A program made the position numbers and the translations under genes. Source: Ooceraea biroi (Eukaryota > Arthropoda > Insecta > Hymenoptera > Formicidae). Taken from it: a stretch of DNA of 64,000 nt. Shown here piece after piece: positions 23,117 to 36,200 of the stretch (positions within the stretch are counted from its first letter, which is position 1; every line of letters begins with the position of its first letter). The stretch lies in NCBI RefSeq assembly GCF_003672135.1, contig NC_039512.1, forward strand, positions 7,886,374-7,950,373. Direction: 5' to 3'. The notes beneath the pieces are model-generated. The model was given only the letters and a program-made list of their open reading frames with translations. It ran no database searches and was not told the origin of the DNA.

Positions 23117-26100
23117 CTATTTCGTAGCAGCAACCGCGGACGTTGGATCCCAGCCTGGATGAAAGAGATCAACCGACAGCGGTATGCAATGTGACGATGA
23201 CTGATCTTTCATGTACATCGTTGCCTGAAAAACACGAGATAATATTTTCGAAACTTGATTACGTTACCTTCTCTTTTATATATATATTTCTATAATACAT
23301 ACGAGAAATAGAACCAGCTGTAATTTATCTTTGATGCTACAGTCTTGTCCCAAAGTAGACGGATAGCTTACTGCTCCATCGTCCTCTCGTACATCAGCCG
23401 CTATTAATTCTAGGCATCGTTTCTCGTCTATTCGAAACGATTGCAATATCGAGGCTACAAATTATGATTATAAAAAGTATGAGTATATTTTTTTGTTTAG
23501 AATTTATTTGGGTAATAAAGTACACTTACCTCTGTCAGAAGCTTCGGCGGATAAAAACCTCTTTAGAACCGTGCTAGCATTAGCGTTTTCAGAGAACAAA
23601 TGCGGGTAACGTCTGAGAAGCAGTTTCGTTAGCAGCATATTGCCACGATTGCCAGCTAGACTGTTATTAGGTATACAAATTATTTCGTCCTCTGTTCTTC
23701 TCACTAGCAATATAGGTCCATTATACCTATCAAATAAAAGGTTCAACGATACGATTAAATATACATTGAACAAAGTAGACTACATATCGTGTAGAAAATA
23801 TCCACGTTATTTACGAAATATAATATTTATTTAGCCTACCTATTAAGTTGTTCTGCTATATTTAAATTGAAATAACATCTGATTATATTGCGAACTAGAC
23901 CTTCGAAGGACGGTGGCATTGCTTTAATAGCTAATGGAAGTATGTCATCGAACGTGGCGTCTAACACCTGCGGAGACGTAATTTATCCGTTGCAAAATTT
24001 TATTTGATATACGTGGAAAAATAATGCGATGCGAGGTAAACGGTATTACCAAACTTTGAACAGAAGGATAATTCATAGCGGCCCAGGTGGATGTGTAGCC
24101 CCCAATGCTCCAGCCGTAGAGGATGATCCGTCCCTCGGGGAACTCGAGGCGCTCGATCGCGAATCGCATTATGCAATCGATCGCGTTCTCCTCCTGGCTC
24201 GGATACGGCGCACCCTTTGTGGTCATGAGTTACTGTTATACGAGATGCAGGAACCGAGGCCCGAGGAAGACTTGCCATTACCTCAATTTTGCATTTACTG
24301 TCTACACACGTGAGCGACAATGGACTGCAACATCCGCAAAGTTTCAACGTCGCGACAAGAGGATCCCGTGAGAAAGAGAGAGAGAGAGAGAGAGAGAGGA
24401 GTAATAGCAATTCTTCTCGTCGGTTTGTTACTGCAAGGTATCACATGAGGCTTATTGATTCTTTGGTTTTCGGAAAGCACGTTACTCACGGTACAGTCGG
24501 CGAAGCCTGGGTGATTCCAGCCCAGCACGGAGTAGCCCTTGCTCAGGGGAGTGGATATAATGCCCGTTTCGTAGAAACCACAGTTCCCCTCGCAAGTTAT
24601 GACCAGTATATTGCCGTTAGCGCTCCTGCGAAATCGCGTACGTCGGAAAATATTTTGTGAGACGCGTTAAACTATTAAACTGTAATTTTGAACTATTTTT
24701 ATTGTTTATATTATATTACTTGTTGCGTCGATCGATGAACATGGCATCAATTTGATTCTTATCGGCCGTTATCAGCTTGCATCTTTCTCCACCCTGCTTT
24801 ATCAAGTCCATCCTCCCCTTCAGTAATGCAGAGGCTTTAACATTGTAATATTAAAAATTTTTAGAAAAATCATAACATAAATGATTGGAGTAATAGTAGT
24901 AGTAAATGTTTTACCGAGCGCCCAATTTATAATGGTTAAACTGCCAGGATAAATTAATTTAATTGCGAGAGTGTGCGCTACTATGTAAGAGAGTAATTTA
25001 CACGGTATAGCGTACAGAAATTCTTTGCCACTCTGGCGTCTCGGACGTCCTTCAGCCTTCGCAATTTTTTCCAACGTTAGTTTAGCTTTATCACTGAAAA
25101 ATACATACGACAGAAAGTTTAATGCCAATTAAAAGATAGGTGAATTACCTCGAAATTCTAGCTCAGTTTAGTTTTAATTTGACAGAGTCAATTTAAAGTT
25201 CAATCAAATTTAGTTTTAATTTAATAGTCAATTTAAAGTTCTTCGATCAAAAAATATATAGAGATATTTATATCTTTAAATGTTTGAACATGATTAAATA
25301 AATTCTCAGCACTGTGCGAGATTTAAATAATTCCAAATCCAAATCTCAAAGAACGTAGCATTTAAAAGTAAACTGGATACTCTAGAATTTCTTACATGAT
25401 TATTTACAAGATGTATGACTTTTTAACCTTCTTAACTGTGATACGTCAAAGTCCACGGGCCACCCCCAGAACTCAAAATCATATTTAAGAAGCTCTTGCT
25501 TCGTTCTCTCATTATAGTCCAAATGTGCTTCGTTTAAAGTCTGCACAAATCGTGCGTACACTGGATTGTTGACTCTGGAGTAACCCCGCGCGGCCAATGA
25601 AGTTATGAAAAGTAGACTAGCACCGGCTGCCAATTTACTCAAATAAAACGCGTTGTCTGTCAAGGAATAGTTACGGTGGTACATAAACGTTGCGATCAGT
25701 GGTACGATGTAGACGCTTATGGACCACATTGCTGCGAACTGCGAAACAAAAAACAATTGGTGAATTCATATATTTTCCTGACCGGAAGACTGCAATTAAA
25801 GTAGCAAAATGTGGATATAGAGTTCTGTTCACGCAGAGCTGGTCAAGGTTTCATGAAAATTCTCAGCAACACCCGAATAGTCTAGCAGTGCAGGGGACAC
25901 TTACGGAAATGACGATCTGATCGGTCCATCGCTCGAGGTTCTTCGGCTCGTACGATTTCTGCAACGTAGGTACGTAACCTCAAAACACGTTATGCAAATT
26001 TTCGCGCTGGAAACGCTGGGCAAGTACCGTACTTACGTCAACCATGTGATCGATCCACGGTATCTCGTAAACCTTTAAAAGCCGCGGGCTGAACGCACAC

Positions 26101-26126
26101 CTCCATAACGTCTTGATCAACGACAT
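23117..26126 (-). CDS. ABHD16A: phosphatidylserine lipase ABHD16A (BAT5)
   Basis: Membrane alpha/beta hydrolase; mammalian ABHD16A makes lyso-phosphatidylserine at the ER. Eleven exons in transcription order: 26126-26037, 25958-25905, 25738-25428, 25093-24915, 24834-24720, 24625-24490, 24214-24050, 23967-23840, 23726-23530, 23454-23303, 23224-23117 (TAG). All phases join; 544 residues, near the human 558. The N-terminus MSLIKTLWRCAFSPRLLKVY is followed by two hydrophobic spans in exon 3 (SVYIVPLIATFMY and AGASLLFITSLAA). The lipase core has ILVITCEGNCGFYE, VLGWNHPGFA and the nucleophile elbow YGWSIGGYT, with Ser at residue 331. Acid-bearing LLVRRTEDEII follows, and a late His lies in the C-terminal SSSHCIPLSV. 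The gene is head-to-head with MBF1, 1.5 kb away. Confidence 0.95.
24374..24398. repeat. (GA)n microsatellite
   Basis: An uninterrupted run of about 12 GA units in the intron between the exons at 24490-24625 and 24050-24214 of ABHD16A. Confidence 0.9.
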
Positions 26127-27642
26127 AATCCTCCTCAAGCCTCGGAAACGATCGGCTTGGCCGCCGTGTACGAATACGCGTTATTGCGGAGTCACAACAC
26201 GGCTCAAGCAGCTCGAACCGCACACATGACACAACCGTATCAGACTAATCAGCCGAGGCATTTCTGACTTCCGCTACGTCCGTCGAGCAAACGCGTCGCT
26301 AGATGGGCGACAAGCGATGGAAACGACGAAAGCGTTTAAATAACGGGTTCTTGATAGTCGAATGGATCATTTCATTGGCTACGGAGTATCTGCAGATACA
26401 CTTAAGACGGTCTTAAATACAATAAGACCGACTATGAATACCGGCCAAGTAAACTAAAGACCTTCAAGGACTATTTTGGGACTACTATAGGACCCTTAAG
26501 GAATTCTGAAGTAAACTAACAATTATTAGTTCTTAAAAACTCTACTACGTCTCTAATATTTTGATATATTTGATATTTATATTTTTATCAAAAAGCGGAG
26601 CAGTAATACGACTCAATATCGAGTCAGTCGAAGCTTCAATTTTCGTGTAGTACAACTCAATACTACGAGCTCTTGTTTCAAAGTAGTATGATTGAAAGAT
26701 GCGCAAACGCGGATAAAGTCGAGTAAAATGAAATTTTTATTTTTAGATATACTAAATCGTAACAATGTGCAAAGTGTTTTTATATATTTATATAAATTTT
26801 ATGTATTTTATATATTATTTTATATGTTTATATTTATATTATATTATGACTAAAGGTTTAAAACACATCGTGCCGTGTTTTAAGATCGATATGCAGAGGT
26901 ATACATCAATAATATATTTTTCCAACGAAGCATCATGATTATATTCGTTTACGCAAAATAAATGAGATGCGAGATTATTAGATTGCGAGATTGTTAAATT
27001 TTTACAGATTTTGGTGAATAAAAATTGCCCGCCTGGAACGTACGTTTAAAATAAATGTCTCATTGAAATCGGTTGATTCAAAGTCTCATTTCTTGTTTCT
27101 CTCTCATGAAAAAAAAAACCTCTGTGTTTATGAAAAAGCCGACGATCGACGCGAGTTAAATTCCTCGCGTATGTATACAGTAAACAGAAATGAAATCAAC
27201 CGAAATTTTGACAGTATATTTTCCTCATTAATCCGGAGCGGTCCGAAGTAACCTTTTTCGTTACGTCATGGGTCGCGAGTTCGATTCCAATTTCGCAGCT
27301 GACAACGTGCGTAAATCCCGCAGACCGTGACGACGCAGTTCTGCATCCGAGATTCACCGAGGTGACCGAGGTGGCTCGTGAAGAGCAACGAGTATTCGCA
27401 CCGCATCGCCGAGGCATGATCCGATACTTGTGAAATCGCAGCTTCGCGCCGGTCGATCGAGCTGCCGCGACGCATGATTTTCGGAACGAGCTGCCGCGAC
27501 GACTTGCTAGAAAGCAACACGAAGCAGAAACAGCGCAGAGGAACAGCGCAGCTATCGCGTAGTTACTGGAGGCTTCCTTGCAACGTGTTGACACCGCTAC
27601 CGCGACTGACGAGTGACGGTCGGAGCAGCGATTTTTTTCAAC
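26127..27642. other. head-to-head intergenic region (ABHD16A / MBF1)
   Basis: A 1.5-kb gap between divergent genes. The ABHD16A side (26130-26330) and the MBF1 side (27240-27640) are G+C-rich with many CpGs, as in promoters. The middle is AT-rich with no gene. Long minus frames at 27196-27594 are by-products of the GC-rich part. A GAGTTCGATTCC stretch at about 27278 resembles a tRNA B box, but no tRNA fold or A box was seen. Confidence 0.5.
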
Positions 27643-29175
27643 ATGTCAGACTGGGACACTGCGCCTATTACTCTGCGAAAGCGTGCCCCGAAGTCATCCA
27701 CGTTGAAAACCGAGAAGGTAATCCATCCACGCGAGCTCGCCGCAACACGTTATCGCGTGTTAACACCAGTCAACACGGTCGCCGTGCATGCGTCGCACGA
27801 TTGTATAATCGTGTTTGTTTGCAGGCGGTGAACGACGCGAGGCGGCAAGGTTTCACCGTAGAGACGCAGGCAAAATGTGAGTACAGTAAGTTTTCTTGTG
27901 CATCATCTGAGCTGCGCAATTTTTTCTTCTATAAACAAAAACGTTCCATACGAGCCGTACGTGAAACGTGCGGCTTCACGTACGTACTTATCAGTGATAA
28001 GAGCAATTTGGAGCCGTATTGCAATCTCATAAACAGGATTTTATTATAAAGATATTATTAGATTTTTTTTCAGAGAGTGAGAGAGAAGATGTATAAATCT
28101 GATAGCTCATTTTATTATAAAGATTATTAAGGATTTTGCTATAAGGATTATTAGTTTTTTTTTTTCTCGAGAGAGAGAGAGAGGATATATAAATCTGAGA
28201 GCTCATGTTACTATGAAGATTATTAAGGATTTTACTATAGAGATTATTAAGTTTTTTTTCTTGAGAATGAGAGAGAAGATATATAAATCTGATCAAGCTC
28301 ACATTTTTAATTGTATCAGTTTTAATTAAAATTGTACTCTGACTCATTGTTGTGTTATATTGTGTTATGTTGTTTAAATCACTGATAAAAACCTTAAGAT
28401 AATGCAAGAAGTATGGATATACATCTTATGCATGAATATACATTATGGAGCATTTGCATGCATACTACGCATGTACATTCCAAAAAATACATTAGTATGA
28501 CATTAGGTCTGTTCTTTTCAGCTGCACTGCTGAACTAGTGCAATACATTAAAGTGAGACAAGTATACTTTTTCTCACTCTAACTTATTGCACCAATTCAG
28601 CAGTGCAGCTGAAAAGAATAGACCTAATGATACTATTGATAAATGACAGAAAGATATAGAAATTTTCATTCAAGTATTCCCGGTTTGACATTTGTGTCAT
28701 GATAAATAGTTTAAAAATATTTTCTGGGGTGGGAGTAGGGGGTGGTGGTGCAAACAGACAGCACGTAACCACAAAAAACACTGCAAAATTGGATCGTGAG
28801 ACAGAGGAATTGAAACATGATCAAATTCCTCTTGAACTTGGCAAACTTATACAACAAGGACGACAAAGCAAAGGATTGTCTCAGAAAGATCTAGCTACGG
28901 TAAGTATTTGTGTCTTTATACAAGTATACTATATACATAAGTTTTATACAGTTCAATTTTTTTATAAGTAATTATTACGCAATTTTGTATTGATAATAAT
29001 TTTCGTGCGCATTTTGTAGAAAGTAAACGAAAAGGCGCAGGTCATTAACGACTACGAGGCAGGACGTGGAATCCCGAATCAGATGGTGATTGGCAAGATC
29101 GAGCGAGTGCTTGGACTCAAGCTTCGCGGCAAAGATCGTGGCAAACCGTTAGCGGCCCCCGGGACGAAGAAGTGA
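27643..29175 (+). CDS. mbf1: multiprotein bridging factor 1 (MBF1/EDF1)
   Basis: Transcriptional coactivator that bridges bZIP or nuclear-receptor activators to TBP; it also binds collided ribosomes. Exons: 27643-27717, 27825-27876, 28739-28899, 29020-29175 (TGA); phases join, 147 residues, the normal size. It starts MSDWDTAPITLRKR. The MBF1 N-domain includes AVNDARRQGFTVETQAK and RQHVTTKNTAKLDRETEEL. The Cro/C1-type helix-turn-helix is IQQGRQSKGLSQKDLAT across to KVNEKAQVINDYEAGRG, ending in IERVLGLKLRGKDRGKP. The acceptor before exon 3 (GGGGTGGGAGTAG) lacks a pyrimidine tract, which is odd for a housekeeping gene; the phase (T+GG = Trp) fits the family exactly. Intron 2 carries a tandem repeat and a MITE. 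Confidence 0.95.
28030..28300. repeat. tandem repeat, about 80-90 bp unit, three copies
   Basis: Three degenerate copies of a unit containing AAAGATTATTA, a T-run, GAGAGAGAGA, then ATATAAATCTGA and AGCTCA, in MBF1 intron 2. The minus ORF across it is just the repeat translated. Confidence 0.8.
28501..28629. mobile_element. MITE-like inverted repeat, family B copy 1
   Basis: Terminal inverted repeats TAGGTCTGTTCTTTTCAGCT and AGCTGAAAAGAATAGACCTA, with CTGCACTGCTGAA / TTCAGCAGTGCAG inside them. It is flanked by CAT/ATG, so the palindrome may extend over a TA target site. It lies in MBF1 intron 2. The outer ends match the element at 51582-51724. Confidence 0.85.
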
Positions 29176-29993
29176 ATCTCGGGGGAAGCAAGCTCTACTT
29201 TCGATCCTTATATATAATACCGTTCCCACTGTGAGGAAGAACTGTGAGAAGGATGGTAGAACGGATGCAACGGACAAACCCCTACCTTTCTTTTCCTTGG
29301 TTAATTTTGATATTGCAAACGATGTAAATGGGTTATAATTAACTTGCCTTTATGTATAAAATGATGAAAGAAAGATATTTTAGGGTATCACAGAATACGT
29401 ACAGAGTAACATACGATGCATACATACAGTGAACACAGTAAGCGTAACTTAGCGTGTAAACACTCTAAACAAGGCTTATTAAGTTACCTTCGCGTATAAT
29501 TGTTTGTTGTAGATTCTAAAGTGTACATTACTAATGCTAATTATGAAATAAGAGCGGATTCGCGTGCTTGAGTGACATAAATAAAATTCTTAATTTATAA
29601 TGAAACATTTTCGATTCGTTCATTGAGCACCGTAGTACAGAAAAAGGAATGTAACGTGAAATTCATCGTGATTTCATAAAATTAAGTATAACTGCAAGAT
29701 ACGTACCAAGTAGGAAAAATATAGTGTTTAAATATAAAGAACACCTATCCAAGTATCATTACGTGCATTTGTCCTCTATATATACTCACATAGGTCTTGA
29801 ACATATTTTTCTATAATTTATGTATATATTTTGATTTTCTTATTTCTTCTCCAGCGTACACTATCCTTTCCAAAAAAATATATCTACGTATTATCCAAGG
29901 AGAGAAAAATTTTTAAATATTCAAATAACTTTATTTTCGCATACATCATAATACAATGAATGACAGAATAATAAATGCCTTTGCACACATCCG
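29176..29993. other. tail-to-tail 3' UTRs of MBF1 and PSMB1
   Basis: No coding frame. AATAAAATTC at about 29579 is a candidate MBF1 poly(A) signal. TTTATT near 29931 (AATAAA on the minus strand) is a candidate for PSMB1. Confidence 0.55.
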
Positions 29994-31171
29994 CTAGTCC
30001 TTTCTCAGCTCGAAATTGGTTTCTTCTGTTCCATCTTTCGTGATAATTTTAATGGTTATTCCATCGCCGGTGTATATGTCTCTCTCAGCCGCGGAGGTAA
30101 AAACATCCTTCAGAACTGCCACAGCTTTTTCTAGAGTCAAGGGTGCGGGAGTGACGCCTTCCTGATTCTTGTAGCCAATCTAGAAATAAGTGTTTTATGA
30201 TGATTAACGATACAATTTTCTTCTTAAGGCTTTTATGCATTTTCTTACGCTATGAAGATAATTTACATGCTGCATTAAAATGCGTACCTGATTATCGAGA
30301 AGTGGTTGCAGAAGTGCACCAGCGGAACCACCTGCCCTATACGTAGTTCTTTCACAATGACCAATTGGATCATAGCTGTATATACAGCCTTTCCCATTTT
30401 CATCCAATCCGGCGAGTATATTGCTGACGTAGTAAGGGAAGAATCTTTTGTGATACAGCATTATTGAGAGCATCTGTGCTGTCGCCGGAGTTGTCATCTC
30501 CTTTTGGTGTTCATGTTTGTACATCTGAAACAAACAACATTATAATGATTATGTCATGATAATGATTATCTTATGTGTGTTTCGATGCTTGAATAATTAT
30601 GTGACATTTGTGCTACCTGCATGCGAGCAGACAAGAGACGAGTTAAAGTCAAGGTGTCGCACCAGCAACCACAGCATCCTAGGATGGTAGATTTCGACAG
30701 GGAGAACAATTTATCCTGGTGTCGAGTGTAAATTGAAAATCCTGTACTGAGACGCGTATCTGCGGCTATGACGCAGAAATCATCTCCTGCTAGAGCCACT
30801 ACGCTCCTGAAAACGAGCTCTCGCTAGTATTATGTGTTTCTCGAGTACTCCCCAATATGCTCCATTAAGAGATATATAACATAATAATAGAAGAAATATA
30901 TATAATAATAATAATAATATATAAGTTTCTTCTACAAAATATATTTCTTAGTGGAGCATGTTGGCGAGTAAAATAATATTTAGTTAAAATAATAATTAAC
31001 TACAACAGATTAAAATTATCCAAGTTTAACAGGTAAAACTAAGAGAGATATAGGTTATTTCCACTTGGCTTACCCTCCGTTGTCAGAATACGGACTAAAG
31101 CTCACTTTTCTTGCTCCCTGTACCTCATAATCGGGTAAATGTCCTTTTCCGTTGCTTGCTAGTAATGCCAT
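29994..31171 (-). CDS. PSMB1: proteasome subunit beta type-1 (beta-6 position)
   Basis: Non-catalytic beta subunit of the 20S proteasome core. Exons in transcription order: 31171-31074, 30806-30617, 30524-30288, 30179-29994 (TAG); phases join, 236 residues, normal for the family. It starts MALLASNGKGHLPDYEVQ. Family signatures: FSPYSDNGG, ADTRLSTGFSIYTR, LTRLLSARMQMYKHEH, YHKRFFPYYVSNILAGLDE, SYDPIGHCERTTYRAGGSAG, LQPLLDNQ, then AAERDIYTGDGITIKI and the usual C-terminal LRKD. Ser stands where catalytic subunits carry the N-terminal Thr, consistent with an inactive subunit. It is tail-to-tail with MBF1 and head-to-head with the NRF-6-like gene. Confidence 0.97.
30899..30920. repeat. (ATA)n microsatellite
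   Basis: A short run of ATA/ATT triplets in PSMB1 intron 1, flanked by imperfect inverted sequence. No function is evident. Confidence 0.7.
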
Positions 31172-31562
31172 TATTGTATTTCTCGCTGAAAACCTACTAT
31201 CCTGTCAAATCCTGCCAATGCAATCACTGTGTCAGACGAAACTGAATGACGCTACAATTTCCAGCTGAAACGGAACATAACCGTAGTGCGCATATGCGAA
31301 ATAAGGAGGATGCCCAGTAACACGTTCTGAATTTTCTACCTTTCTTCATTGTTTCTCTCAGCGCGCTCAGCATTTAAAAACTTTATTGAATACATTATTG
31401 AGCCGTACTATTTCAAGATGACAAAAGAGAAAATAAAACGCTGTAATTGTTCGTCATTGTTGAGTCATGTTACTTAAAGGATGCGCATTGTGATGCGGGG
31501 GCAGCATGTATTAATTTTAATTCAACATTATATCAAAATTTTTTAATTTACAATTATTATAG

Positions 31563-31660
31563 CGAATCAATCTTACGACATTCTGAAAAATCTGACGACT
31601 TCCTTAAAACCTAATGGTTTCATCATTCTGGAAGAATATGTTGCCTACACACACGTGTAC
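31563..31660 (+). pseudogene. orphan exon-like fragment, fatty-acid-synthase-like
   Basis: After a plausible acceptor (ATTATTATAG) a plus frame reads NQSYDILKNLTTSLKPNGF then IILEEYVAYTHVY. The LKPxGFxxLEE pattern is what one sees in the pseudo-methyltransferase region of animal fatty acid synthases and in methyltransferase motif regions generally. No neighbouring exon continuing such a protein was found, and downstream sequence is AT-rich. It may be a relic of a duplicated or transposed FAS gene. The assignment rests on a short pattern only. Confidence 0.3.
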
Positions 31661-32394
31661 CTTTATAATTATGAATTAATTTGAATTAATTTGAATCAAG
31701 AAAAGTAGTAATGGAATTTCCTGTATTGTTCACTTTTTTGGGAGATACATGAATCATAGTCATGTGATGAGTATCGTGAAGGCCAATGGATTGAGAATTA
31801 CCTATTGGCCTATTATTAGCTTTTTCTGAGAAGTACAACAATAGACATATTATATGGGGGCAGCAATACTACTAGTTGTCCATGCAATCAGCTATTATGT
31901 TCTTTTTTTTATACAATTACATTTACAATTAAAAACTGATAAAAAAAAGTACTGATTACATATAACTTAATTTTATACAGGGTGACAAATTTCAAGCGTA
32001 ACAGGCTAAATATTTCGAAATGTCAACCAAGATTTTACCTGCCTATATTTAGTTTGAAAAGCAATTAAATGATATATTAATGGGTGACTACAATTTTAGA
32101 ATGTTTCACTACAATGATTATCACATCAATAAAGTTGATGTATATGATATCATCAACTGTATTACATATTAATAAATGTATATTAATAAATACATAAACA
32201 TGTTTTGTTTCGCACAAAATGTTTATGTATTGAGGAAGAAGATATCTCGAGCAAAACTGCAACCATAAATATATAAATGTAACTATTAATGTACTAAAAA
32301 TAGATTTTTGAAATACTATCTTTTAAAAACAAGGTAAAAGAAGACGCCAAATTATGTGTCGCAGATTATTTGAATCTATTTTAATAGAGGAGAA

Positions 32395-32440
32395 AGAAGA
32401 AAGAGAAAGAAAAAAGAAAGGGAGAGAGAGAGAGAGAGTG
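32395..32440. repeat. purine-rich GAAA/GA tract
   Basis: Purine-only run grading from GAAAGA units into (GA)n, just left of a mariner-like MITE. Confidence 0.8.
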
Positions 32441-32453
32441 CAATAAGAAAATA

Positions 32454-32648
32454 TTAGGTTGTTGAATAATTTCTGTCACATTTTGTACGCTTATCTTCAA
32501 CACGCAAAAAATTATTAGATTTGATTTTAACTGCGCTGCTAGATTGGTTGCATACTACCTATGCACACTATTTAGTAGTGCAGTTCGAATATCATTGCGC
32601 ATTGACGATAAGCGCTTAAAATACGACAGAAAGTATGCAACAACCTAA
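32454..32648. mobile_element. mariner-like MITE
   Basis: Terminal inverted repeats start TTAGGTTGTTGAATAATTTC and end GTATGCAACAACCTAA; inner arms GTACGCTTATC / GATAAGCGC also pair. TAGGTTGTTG-type ends with a TA flank are typical of mariner elements. There is no transposase frame, so it is a deletion derivative. It lies in the PSMB1/NRF-6 intergenic gap. Confidence 0.8.
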
Positions 32649-33299
32649 TAGTTAAATAAGTAAAAAGAAAGTAAGAATGCTTACTATTGTGGTACTTTAT
32701 TTACATGTTACTCGATCTAATGGCATCGCCTTTTGTATTTAATATCTTTTTAATTTTGCAAAATTCCAAATTTTGGTATCATTTTTTTCTAGAAAAATAT
32801 AGCAAGTCAAGTAATCTGCAGCGCATGTACTTGGCATCTTTTATCTTGTATTTTGAAAGCAGTTTTTAGATAGAACTTATTAAAACATCAGTATCTGCTA
32901 ATGGGTATTTAATGAATATAAATGTAATTCCAAGAATTTTGTAATTTTTTCTTAGAAATATAAATAATTCTTAGAAATTTGAAAATATTACCGTTTTCTT
33001 TGTAAAGTTTTTAGATATATCTTATCAAAATATCAGTATTATCTGCTCTAATGCGCGTCATATAAATATAAATAATTTCAAGAATTTTTTTATTTTCGAA
33101 ATCCAATAAAAATCATCTTTATACAGCTGCTTAATATAATGTACCAATTATGCGTTAAATGAAATGTGTGAATGTTCCTTCGGAGTCATTTAACCTTGGT
33201 TTGTGTCTTAATTATTTCAAAACATGAGATGTTAATGAACAGTCTTCCTCTTTGTGATGTAGTAGGGTAACATGACTATATATAATAGAAGTCTCTGAA

Positions 33300-36200
33300 A
33301 TGGAATTCAGTTTACCGCGTGTTCGTGAGTTGTCAGGCTATCGTCATCGATCAATAATGTTGATATACATGCTTTCTTACGTTAGCATAGTAGTATTGTT
33401 AGGAATATCAAGTTCGCACAGCTTTGAACAGTTTGAACAGAGCTGTTCCGCGCTGAAACAATGTAAAACGAAAAATTATTCTAACAAGTGGGCAGATCCA
33501 AAAGATATTTCAGAAATTAATTATCATAACGAACAATATTTTATACATAAGAAAGTATTTTATCCCATGAATTTACCATTATTACCTATAACTTTTGCTC
33601 AGTCAGAATACTTGCCAAATGGACAGTGCAAAAAAGATGTTCGACTGTTCTTAAAGGAGTTACGAAATGAAACTTTATGGGCTATGCAAAGTAAGTTACA
33701 AATAATATTAAAGTTTGCATCAATAAATCATATTATCAAAACGAAAGTTTTCATTTCAAAAACTTTTGGAACAAGATCTTTATCAGGGAAAACTATTCAA
33801 ATATTTCTGTAATATAAATTCTATTCTAAAAATATTTAAGATATTTAAATATTTTCTAAATTCTATTGGCCTTCATTCTCTTTATAACGCGCTTCGTAAT
33901 ATATTCACAACATAAAGCTATAAAATTAATCTTTAGTGTTCGATGCTTCATCAAAATATCCGGATGGGATATTGTACGGTAATACGAAACATTTGGGTAA
34001 TTTTGATGAATGTTACAATTTGCAAGTTGATGTTAGAGAAAATAGTGGCAATGATAAAATTACTGGTAGATATTGTTTAGTCGATCTTCAGCATCAAAGG
34101 AAAAAGATATCAGTGTCTCGTAACATTGTTCATAAGCCATTTACATCAGATTTCGATCCAAAAGGATCTTTCTGGGACGCAATAGAGGTATATGTTATCA
34201 TGTGTGTGTGAACTATCTACCTAATATAATTTTGATATGTATCGCAATTATATAGGCAAATGAAACAATTTTTTATTTTATTTGATTCAATTGTGTAATG
34301 GTATATATAGGAACGAGGAAATCCTCATCGTATTCGTCGAGATTTCCTGCAATTAGCTCTCTGCGTACCATCAGCTTGTAGTGCAGAAGACGTGGAAACA
34401 GTGCTAAAGAGCTCTATAGAAAAGATCAATAAGAAAAATAATATCGAGATACAGATAACTGTTGACAAAAATTTTTGCCAAGCGGCTGTAGAAGCATCTA
34501 ATTCTGTTGCTGGCGCAAGGATTTATTGGTAATGGATGATATTAACAAAAGTTATACAAACAAAATTTATTCTTACACTTTATATTAATTATTCAAAACT
34601 TTTACACAATATTTTACAACATCCGTAATCGTGAAAACAAGTGTAATTTACAAGTTAAAGTGTAATTAAGTGAAAAAATATTCTAATTTAATTACTGTGC
34701 ATAAGGTAAAAGTCCCAATAACTGGCCACTTTAGAAATACAAAGACAATATATATCTAAACTTTAACGAAATATTAAGATTTTTATTAAAAATAGCTTGC
34801 ATATACAGAAAGATATTACCATTTTGTATCATATAGAAACAAAGAACTTTCACAGTTTTTACAGTATTGAAGTAAAATTTAATTAAAATGTAAGTTTCCA
34901 AAAAAAACGTTAAAACGAAGCTCGAAAACTCGAGCACATATCGGTAGTTAGATATTAGGACATGCGACCCGAAGTTGAAAGCTTGCCCGATAACTAATCG
35001 ATTCGCCCAGTCAGCCAAACCTGCGAAGAACAGACATTGGCAAAATCTGTTCGACAAAATATGTGAGCAGAGAGGCCACAGATTGGGTACAAAATCCACC
35101 CAGTAAGTACACTGTCAGCAGTATGCCGACAAATTGGCAGCAGATATGAAGCAGAATAATGCAACAGATCCGGTACCATCTGTGTCCGCATTAAGCTTGT
35201 GTTCTGCCAGCAGATCCTGCTTATAACATGATCTGACAGCAGATTGGCGGCAGAAACTGAACAGAGTCTGCCGACATAACCTGGCGGCAGATTGGCGGCA
35301 GAAATAGAGCAGGATCTGCGCAGTGTAGTTGGCAGCAGATTGGCGACAGAAACCGAACAGAGCCTGCCGACATAACCTGGCGCCAGGTTGGCGGCAGAAA
35401 CCGAACAGGATCTGCAGCTTTTGACACTATTCAAATTTACACGGCTAGGAATATGCGTTTTCGCTCCGCACCGCTAGGTGGTGAACATGTTGAGTTCTTA
35501 CTCGACGTTAAGATTTAGCCTGACAGTTATATAAGTTAATATATGTGTCTTGACATAATAATATTAATTTTTCTAAGAATTTTTGTACTTGCGGCACAGA
35601 GGTTCTCATGGACAACGTCCACACACGCCGCAAGCAATCTGAAGGCATTAAATTTGCCAATTTAATCAAATTAAGTATTGATTAAAAAAACAGATTACTT
35701 TACAATAGTGGACCAATATAAGAAATTAATTCATACCCCACATAAAAAATTAGATTTATATTGTTAACCAATATTGCTCCAATAAATTTGTACTACTACG
35801 GCACTTTCTCGCAGAGCCTGCTCGATTTCTGCTCCAAATCTGCTGCCAACTACACTGCGCAGATCCTGCTCTATTTCTGCCGCCAATCTGCCGCCAGGTT
35901 ATGTCGGCAGGCTCTGCTCGGTTTCTGTCGCCAATCTGCTGTCAGATCATGTTAGCAGAATCTGCTGGCAGAACACAATCTTAATGCGGACACAGATGGT
36001 ACCGAATCTGTTGCATTATTCTGATTAAATCTGCTGCCAATCTGTCGACATACTGCTGACAGTTTGCTTACTGGGCAGTTAATTATTGGGCAGGCACAAT
36101 TTTTTTGTACTGATAAGTAGGCCTATTATTTTTGATCGAAGTTCGATAACTTCGAAGCTTCGAATGACTTCGAAGCAACGAAGGAATCTTCGAATATATA

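Noticed and set aside
27270..27310. tRNA-like GAGTTCGATTCC box
   Set aside because: Flanking bases do not form a T-arm stem, and no A box or acceptor stem was found.
27196..27594. 132-codon minus ORF upstream of MBF1
   Set aside because: High-GC promoter-like sequence with open frames on both strands and no domain; Cys/Arg/Ser-rich composition is typical of chance.
34994..35955. Repetitive ORFs with SVSAANL and similar motifs
   Set aside because: They are translations of the foldback's internal repeats, open on both strands; no protein domain.
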